From Anaerocolumna sp. AGMB13020 (GTDB taxonomy: Bacteria > Bacillota > Clostridia > Lachnospirales > Lachnospiraceae): DNA of 64,000 nucleotides. The notes under the pieces were generated by a model. That model was not told where the DNA came from and ran no database searches. It saw only the letters and a list, made by a program, of their open reading frames with translations. Location: contig NZ_CP136910.1 in the NCBI RefSeq assembly GCF_033100115.1, positions 1,984,001 to 2,048,000 of the forward strand, read 5' to 3'. Position numbers and translations under genes: made by a program. This document shows, in pieces, positions 58,843 through 64,000 of this stretch; positions within the stretch are counted from its first letter, which is position 1, and each line of letters starts with the position of its first letter.

Positions 58843-60246
58843 TTAGGGCAAGGTCTGCAATTTTTCCTGTGCCTGGTTGTAGCGGCGGTTTGTTTCAGGA
58901 ATCTTCTCAATTATCAGGTTGTAATATTTTTTTGCATTCTCATAATCGCTTTTTTGGTGATAAGACCTGGCAATAAAATAAAGTGCATCCGCGTTGGTAT
59001 TATCCAGTTCATAGGTTTGAAGCAATACCTCCAGCGCTTCATCATACTTTCTGTTAGAATACAGCCCATAACCTTCATTATACAATGCCGCAGCTGCCTT
59101 TTCTCCTACTGCATCTTTAATCTGGTTATAAAGCTCCAGGGCCTGAGGTTTCTCTAATTTATCCGTGTTAACCTTTGCCAGCTGCTCAGCCACAGTAACA
59201 TAATTAATCTGGGAAGTACCTTTTTGTAGTTCATTTACGTATAAAGCTGCTGTCTTAAAGAGCTGATCATAGATTGTATCATCTACCTGATTGCCGTTTA
59301 GTTCCTCAATCTGTTTATTCAGCGCAGCAATTTGGGTATCCAGTTCATCCTTGGCCTTTACTGCAGTGTCATACTTCTGTTCCAATTCATTAATCTGTGC
59401 ACTGTGTTCCGTCTTTAGCGCATATGATTTGCTCTCGTAATTGTTGACAACAGTTGGTACCAATAGAAAGGCTGCACCCATAATACCAATAGCTATACCA
59501 ATTATCAGATTTACAAAAGGCCATATATTAGGTCTTTCTTCTTTATAAGGAGTATGACCAAAGACTACCGGCTCCGCAACAACCTTTCTTTCTTCCTTCT
59601 TTTCTATCCTGGTATCTTCACCGGCGGTCTGATTAAGCTCATTCAATTCCCTCATGTACTTAAGGGTGGTTGTGTTGGATACATCTATTTTACTTGCTTT
59701 GGTCAGATTCTTAAGAGCCTTGTCAAGCTCACCGCTCTTAATGTATAGCAAGGCAAGCAGCTGAAGCGCTTTCACAAAGTGAGGATTCAGATTAACAACC
59801 TTCTTCAGTTGTATGATTGCCAGATCCTCATTTCCCTGCTTGGCTGACTGCAAGGCAGCATTATATTTTTTGGTAGTCTGGTTCAGGTTCTCAAGTCTGG
59901 TAGGATTAGCCTGGACTAATTCCATGTATCTGTCCGCATCATTATTTTCCTGCTGTAAATGCTTACTGATTACCCATTGACTCAGAGCAGCGACAGGTTC
60001 TCCCATCTCATAATAAATAAGGCCCAGAAGATTTCTGGCATCCGTATTTCTCTTGTTCAGCTCCAAGCTCTTTTTTAATATAATGACAGCACCGGACAAA
60101 TCTCTTACTTTTGCCTTCTGGAGTCCTTCATTATAGTAACGGTTGGACATTAAATTTATTTTTGCATACACGGTTAAGTCTTCCCCGCAGCGTTCACAGC
60201 GGTTGTTCTTACCCTGAACGCTTTTATTGCATACCGGACATATCAT
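58843..60246 (-). CDS. Zinc-ribbon and TPR-repeat membrane protein
   Basis: The 467-residue protein starts with a four-cysteine zinc ribbon (ICPVCNKSVQGKNNRCERCGED). TPR helices follow (about residues 33-200), then one transmembrane segment at about 244-266 (FVNLIIGIAIGIMGAAFLLVP), a coiled coil (about 275-325), and a second block of TPRs at the C-terminus (ALYNEGYGLYSNRKYDEALEVLLQTYELDNTNADALYFIARSYHQKSDYENA). TPR blocks on both sides of the membrane suggest a scaffold. Its ATG overlaps the stop of a preceding frame (ATGA at 60243-60246), which would allow coupling. The function is not known. Confidence 0.9.
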   Translation of the reverse strand: MICPVCNKSVQGKNNRCERCGEDLTVYAKINLMSNRYYNEGLQKAKVRDLSGAVIILKKSLELNKRNTDARNLLGLIYYEMGEPVAALSQWVISKHLQQENNDADRYMELVQANPTRLENLNQTTKKYNAALQSAKQGNEDLAIIQLKKVVNLNPHFVKALQLLALLYIKSGELDKALKNLTKASKIDVSNTTTLKYMRELNELNQTAGEDTRIEKKEERKVVAEPVVFGHTPYKEERPNIWPFVNLIIGIAIGIMGAAFLLVPTVVNNYESKSYALKTEHSAQINELEQKYDTAVKAKDELDTQIAALNKQIEELNGNQVDDTIYDQLFKTAALYVNELQKGTSQINYVTVAEQLAKVNTDKLEKPQALELYNQIKDAVGEKAAAALYNEGYGLYSNRKYDEALEVLLQTYELDNTNADALYFIARSYHQKSDYENAKKYYNLIIEKIPETNRRYNQAQEKLQTLP

Positions 60247-60416
60247 GTTATCTTCCTGCCACTTGTCATACGAGCAAAGGAATCTCTTGTGGCTTCCTTT
60301 CCATTCTTATTTTCCATCGCTCTTCGCTCTGCTAAGAACATCCAGGGTGTATTTAAAAACTTTTGCACCTGCTTGCCAAAAGCGCCGGCAGAAGGGTGCA
60401 ATGAGCTTTTAAACAC
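60243..60416 (-). CDS. Possible coupled small ORF before the TPR gene
   Basis: A 57-codon frame (GTG start, or shorter from ATGTTCTTAGC at about 60341) ends in an ATGA overlap with the TPR gene. It has no good ribosome binding site, and much of it overlaps the hairpin at 60344-60420. Low certainty. Confidence 0.25.
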   Translation of the reverse strand: MFKSSLHPSAGAFGKQVQKFLNTPWMFLAERRAMENKNGKEATRDSFARMTSGRKIT

Positions 60417-60420
60417 ACCT
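60344..60420. repeat. Three-tier nested stem-loop between small ORF and TPR gene
   Basis: The outer arms are AGGGTGTATTTAAAA (60344-60358) and its near complement (60407-60420). The middle arms are TTGCACC/GGTGCAA. The inner arms are TGCC/GGCA. No T-run on the minus strand follows closely, so this is not a simple terminator. Confidence 0.75.
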
Positions 60421-60421
60421 T

Positions 60422-60565
60422 TTAATTCTTGTCTTTGATCTCCTTCAGCATGGTCTTAATAATATCTGTAATATCAGACAGATCATTACTTTTTATTACT
60501 TCTTCCACCTGATCTACTTCAAGACTTGGCTGAAATTTAGCGATTTCTTCATCAAAATTAATCAT
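60422..60565 (-). CDS. 47-residue acidic protein
   Basis: The frame INFDEEIAKFQPSLEVDQVE...KTMLKEIKDKN is helix-like and acidic. AGGAG lies five bases before the ATG, and the leader holds a family A hairpin identical over 12 bases to that of acpP. It is the first ORF of the unit that contains the TPR gene. No family name is known to me. Confidence 0.7.
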   Translation of the reverse strand: MINFDEEIAKFQPSLEVDQVEEVIKSNDLSDITDIIKTMLKEIKDKN

Positions 60566-60570
60566 GCTGA

Positions 60571-60595
60571 CTCCTATCTGTGCGCTCCGGTGCAC
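60571..60595 (-). promoter_or_regulatory. RBS-adjacent hairpin, family A (47-residue ORF)
   Basis: GTGC...GCGCAC is followed by AGATAGGAG, as at acpP. Confidence 0.5.
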
Positions 60596-60808
60596 TCGAT
60601 TTTTTTCTGCAACCCACTATATATACATATCACAATCTTGTATGCAATATGTATCTGTAAGCTGATTTAATTTTTTACTTTCTGTCAGATCTAAAATGCC
60701 ATATTAAATTAGCTTTTTATTTCCGTTCTTTTCTTTCTATCTTAACCATTATATGGGTAAAAATCAAGTGTAATCTCATACCCTAAGAATTTTTACCTCT
60801 TATCTTAA

Positions 60809-63469
60809 CTATTTCGTAAGAGTTTTAAGACGTTCTTCCACCTGTTCCATAAGCTGGGTGTATTTTGCAAGCTTTTCCTTCTCTTCCTGAATCTTGGCTT
60901 CCGGTGCTTTGCTTACGAATCTTTCGTTTGCCAGCATGCCATTCACACGGTTTAACTCACCGGCTAAACGAGCCTTTTCCTGATTCAGTCTTTCTATTTC
61001 CTTCTCGATATCAACCAGTTCTGCAAAAGGCATATAGATTACAGCCTCCGGTATAAGCGCTGTAACTGCATCCGCAGGTATACCATCGGTATTCTTCTGA
61101 ATGGTTACTTCTGAAGCATAGGAAAGAGTTGCAAAGAAAGCTCTGCTGTTCTCAAAGATTTCCGTTATTCTGTTATTTTCCGTTACGATAATCACAGAAG
61201 CTTTCTTTGAAGGCGGTACATTCATACCGGCACGAACAGCTCTGATACCTTTTACTGCTTCCTTCATTAATTCAACTGCTTCTTCCTCTTTGCTGAAATT
61301 GAATTTTTCATCAAATACCGGCCAATCCGATACCATAATGGATTCTGCTTCTCCGTCTTTTCCTTCTGCTTCTAATAAGGTGCAGTAGATTTCCTCTGTG
61401 ATAAAAGGCATATAAGGGTGAAGAAGCTTTAAGGAAGTTACCAGCACCTGTTTTAAGGTCCAGATAACACCTGCTTTGGTCTCATCAGCATCGTTGTAAA
61501 GTCTGGGTTTAACCATTTCGATATACCAGTCGCAGAATTCCTCCCAGATGAAATCATATATTTTCTGTACGGCAATACCAAGCTCAAAGCTTTCCATATT
61601 ATCCGTTACTTCTTTTACAAGTGTATTGCATTTGGACAGAATCCATTTATCCGCATCTGTTAAGAGAACCTTGTCTCCTTCTGCCGCTTCGGCTTTCTCA
61701 AGATTCATCATAATGAAACGGGAAGCATTCCATACCTTATTGGCAAAGTTTCTGCTTGCCTCAACTCTCTCTAAGTAGAAACGCATATCATTTCCTGGTG
61801 CATTTCCGGTAATCAATGTCAGACGAAGGGCATCGGCACCATACTTGTCAATTATCTCGAGCGGATCGATACCATTTCCAAGGGACTTACTCATCTTTCT
61901 TCCCTGAGAATCTCTAACCAATCCGTGAATCAGTACCTTATGGAAAGGTGCTCTTCCAGTATATTCATAGCCGGAGAATACCATACGTATTACCCAGAAG
62001 AAAATTATATCATAACCGGTTACCAGTACGTCGGTAGGATAGAAGTATTCAAGATCTTCTGTGTTCTTAGGCCATCCAAGGGTGGAGAAAGGCCACAGGG
62101 CTGAGCTGAACCAGGTATCCAGCGTATCCTCATCCTGCACCAGGTGATTATGTCCGCATTTGGGACAGGTTCCCGGCACTTCTTTTGACACAACCACATC
62201 GCCGCATTTGTCACAGTAGTAAGCAGGTATTCTATGTCCCCACCAGAGCTGTCTGGAGATACACCAGTCTCTGATATTGTCCGTCCAGTTAAAGTAGATC
62301 TTATCAAAACGCTCCGGTACAAAGGTTATAGCACCGTTTTTTACCGCATCTACTGCGGGTTTGATAAGTTCCTCCATTTTAACGAACCACTGCTGTTTGA
62401 TTAAGGGTTCGACTGTTGTATTACATCTGTCATGGATACCTACATTGTGAACATGGTCTTCTACTTTCTTTAAGAGTCCCATCTCCTCTAATTCTTGTAC
62501 CATCTGCTTTCTGGCTGCATAACGGTCCATTCCTGCAAATTTTCCACCCTTTTCATTGATGGTGGCATCATCATTCATAATATTAATCTGTTCCAGGTTA
62601 TGTCTTTTTCCTACTTCAAAATCGTTCGGATCATGAGCAGGTGTAATCTTTACAACACCGGTACCAAAATCCTTATCTACATAGGTATCCGCAATAATGG
62701 GTATCTCTTTGTCCAGGAAAGGAAGAATAACCGTCTTGCCAATCAGGTCCTTATAACGCTCATCCTCGGGGTGTACCGCTACAGCCACATCACCTAACAT
62801 GGTTTCAGGTCTTGTTGTAGCTACCTCTAAAAACTCTTTTGTTCCTGTAATAGGATAAAGAAGATGCCAGAAATGTCCGTTTTGTTCTTCATGTTCTACC
62901 TCTGCATCTGAGATACTGGTCTTGCAGACAGGACACCAGTTAATGATACGGGAACCTTTATAGATAAGTCCTTTCTCATATAATCGGATAAATACTTCCT
63001 CTACTGCTTCGGAACAGCCTTCATCCATGGTGAAACGCTCTCTTTCCCAATCACAGGAGGAACCGATCTTCTTAAGCTGGCTGATAATACGGCCGCCGTA
63101 TTCATCTTTCCATTCCCAGGCTCTCTTTAAGAAACCTTCTCTTCCAAGGTCCTTCTTATCAATTCCTTCTTTCTTAAGCTGTTCGATAATCTTAACCTCT
63201 GTTGCGATACTTGCATGGTCTGTGCCGGGCTGCCAAAGCGCATTATACCCCTGCATTCTCTTAAATCTTGTAAGTATATCCTGCATGGTGTTGTCAAGGG
63301 CATGTCCCATGTGAAGCTGACCTGTGATATTGGGCGGGGGCATAACAATGGTGAAAGGTTTTTTACGTTTATCCACCTCTGCTTTAAAATATTTCTTATT
63401 TATCCACTTTGAATACAGCCTGTCTTCTATATCCATGGGGTTATAGTTCTTTTCCAATTCCTTGTTCAT
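60809..63469 (-). CDS. valS: Valyl-tRNA synthetase
   Basis: The 886-residue class I synthetase has the HIGH box as [15 protein letters not shown], an editing (CP1) domain ([17 protein letters not shown]), zinc-like cysteines (WCPVCKTS and [10 protein letters not shown]...CPKCGH), and the KMSKS motif ([14 protein letters not shown]). A C-terminal coiled-coil arm ([21 protein letters not shown]) is typical of ValS. It attaches valine to tRNA-Val. The gene has a T-box leader and a consensus promoter, so it is induced when uncharged tRNA-Val accumulates. Confidence 0.97.
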   Translation of the reverse strand: MNKELEKNYNPMDIEDRLYSKWINKKYFKAEVDKRKKPFTIVMPPPNITGQLHMGHALDNTMQDILTRFKRMQGYNALWQPGTDHASIATEVKIIEQLKKEGIDKKDLGREGFLKRAWEWKDEYGGRIISQLKKIGSSCDWERERFTMDEGCSEAVEEVFIRLYEKGLIYKGSRIINWCPVCKTSISDAEVEHEEQNGHFWHLLYPITGTKEFLEVATTRPETMLGDVAVAVHPEDERYKDLIGKTVILPFLDKEIPIIADTYVDKDFGTGVVKITPAHDPNDFEVGKRHNLEQINIMNDDATINEKGGKFAGMDRYAARKQMVQELEEMGLLKKVEDHVHNVGIHDRCNTTVEPLIKQQWFVKMEELIKPAVDAVKNGAITFVPERFDKIYFNWTDNIRDWCISRQLWWGHRIPAYYCDKCGDVVVSKEVPGTCPKCGHNHLVQDEDTLDTWFSSALWPFSTLGWPKNTEDLEYFYPTDVLVTGYDIIFFWVIRMVFSGYEYTGRAPFHKVLIHGLVRDSQGRKMSKSLGNGIDPLEIIDKYGADALRLTLITGNAPGNDMRFYLERVEASRNFANKVWNASRFIMMNLEKAEAAEGDKVLLTDADKWILSKCNTLVKEVTDNMESFELGIAVQKIYDFIWEEFCDWYIEMVKPRLYNDADETKAGVIWTLKQVLVTSLKLLHPYMPFITEEIYCTLLEAEGKDGEAESIMVSDWPVFDEKFNFSKEEEAVELMKEAVKGIRAVRAGMNVPPSKKASVIIVTENNRITEIFENSRAFFATLSYASEVTIQKNTDGIPADAVTALIPEAVIYMPFAELVDIEKEIERLNQEKARLAGELNRVNGMLANERFVSKAPEAKIQEEKEKLAKYTQLMEQVEERLKTLTK

Positions 63470-63474
63470 TCTTT

Positions 63475-63500
63475 CCTCTCATTCCTCCGCTCTTGGCGGC
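63475..63500 (-). promoter_or_regulatory. Family B RBS-adjacent hairpin (valS)
   Basis: GCCGCC-AAGA-GCGG forms a short GC stem, followed by AGGAATGAGAGG and the valS ATG six bases further. Confidence 0.45.
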
Positions 63501-63569
63501 ATTTATTTTCTGCTTCCGGGGCAGTTATTTCTTTCTGATTTTTTAGCTTATGGCCTGTTCACTAAAGAC

Positions 63570-63817
63570 AAAAAAAAGGCCCTCCGTCTAAAAGGACGAA
63601 GAACCGTGGTACCACCTTTGTTCACAGCTATAATCTGCTGCCTCTTAATCTGTAACGGGACTACCCGGCATTTCCTACTCGGCTTTCAGAAACACAGTTC
63701 AGGAGCTACCTTCAACAAGCAGTAAGTAAGACAGCCTCTCAGCCTTGAACTGTCCTCTCTGATACACTTACCCGTCTAATCCTCTCCATCATTACCTTTG
63801 TTTTATCTATAATCAAT
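63570..63817 (-). ncRNA. T-box riboswitch (tRNA-Val) upstream of valS
   Basis: The conserved T-box sequence reads AAAGGTGGTACCACGG on the minus strand, followed by TTCTTCGTCCTTTTAGACG and GGAGGGCC plus eight T's, which is the terminator/antiterminator part (63570-63606). A stem I-like region lies upstream, with AGAGAGG and GAAGGTAGC; GTA (valine) at 63707-63709 is the likely specifier. The position directly before valS matches. Confidence 0.93.
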
Positions 63818-63823
63818 ATAAAT

Positions 63824-63852
63824 ATCATATGAAAACTTTCTTCTTCTGTCAA
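63824..63852 (-). promoter_or_regulatory. SigA promoter of valS
   Basis: Perfect TTGACA (63847-63852), a 17-bp spacer and TATGAT (63824-63829) on the minus strand, just upstream of the T-box. Confidence 0.85.
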
Positions 63853-64000
63853 GTACGAAATGTTGGTTATTGGGGGGAGAGAAATTTTGGTTGATGGGAT
63901 GACGGATGTCTTTGGGGGTGTACGATGAGAGTGGCTTACATTTATGCATTTTCCTGTTCAGGGTTCCAAATTCCACTAAAATGGCAGAAGTTGTTCCCTG
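63853..64000. other. Window end, no feature seen
   Basis: About 150 bases with no reading frame, hairpin or repeat that I can support. Confidence 0.4.

Overview
The window reads as chromosomal DNA of a low-GC, endospore-forming, anaerobic Gram-positive bacterium, most likely a Lachnospiraceae-type Clostridia (the Lachnoclostridium / Anaerocolumna neighbourhood). The grounds are a spoIIA-sigF-spoVA sporulation cluster, a FabK-type fatty acid operon with separate AccA/B/C/D subunits, a T-box before valS, DUF4250, DUF6514 and DUF975 genes, BspA-like surface LRRs, GTG and TTG starts behind strong Shine-Dalgarno sites, and almost all genes on the minus strand. This taxonomic call is inference from gene content; no rRNA is present.

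Layout. 1-564: 3' end of an AraC-type regulator. 634-9543 (minus): a complete type II fatty acid synthesis operon transcribed acpP-fabK-fabD-fabG-fabF-accB-fabZ-accC-accD-accA, without fabH or a fabT-like regulator nearby. 9657-12403: an ECF-like sigma factor with a likely membrane anti-sigma, and a DUF4015-type putative glycoside hydrolase. 12912-15929: XRE regulator, chemoreceptor, SEC-C protein. 16500-25542: a surface module with a 1434-residue secreted repeat protein, a small Cys-rich protein, an AgrC/AgrA-like GHKL kinase plus LytTR regulator, and a secreted LRR protein. A textbook LytTR tandem site lies upstream of the small protein and repeat protein. 26067-42551: accessory genes (SseB, three acetyltransferase genes, ICMT-like enzyme, two-component system, TraX, an ABC-ATPase fossil, AraC/GyrI-like regulator, HTH-BtrH-like fusion, a Csp-like subtilase with two of three catalytic residues lost, alpha/beta hydrolase, rubredoxin-linked oxidoreductase, DUF975). 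43044-44665: glnB-amtB with a strong promoter and two successive terminator-like hairpins in the leader. 45023-49688: ccdA-tlpA, a small membrane protein, rarA, DUF4250, yigZ, DUF6514. 50299-53085: a class A penicillin-binding protein. 53178-58383: spoIIAA-spoIIAB-sigF-orf66-spoVAA-AB-AC-AD-AE. 58843-60565: zinc-ribbon/TPR membrane protein behind tiny ORFs. 60809-63852: valS with a T-box leader and promoter.

The most interesting signals are regulatory or degenerate: the LytTR operator pair and the module it should control; the Csp-like pseudoprotease; the amtB leader; a recurrent short hairpin abutting the Shine-Dalgarno of at least ten genes, with two sequence families; and long nested palindromes of unknown nature. 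No CRISPR array, prophage, intact insertion sequence, tRNA or rRNA was found.
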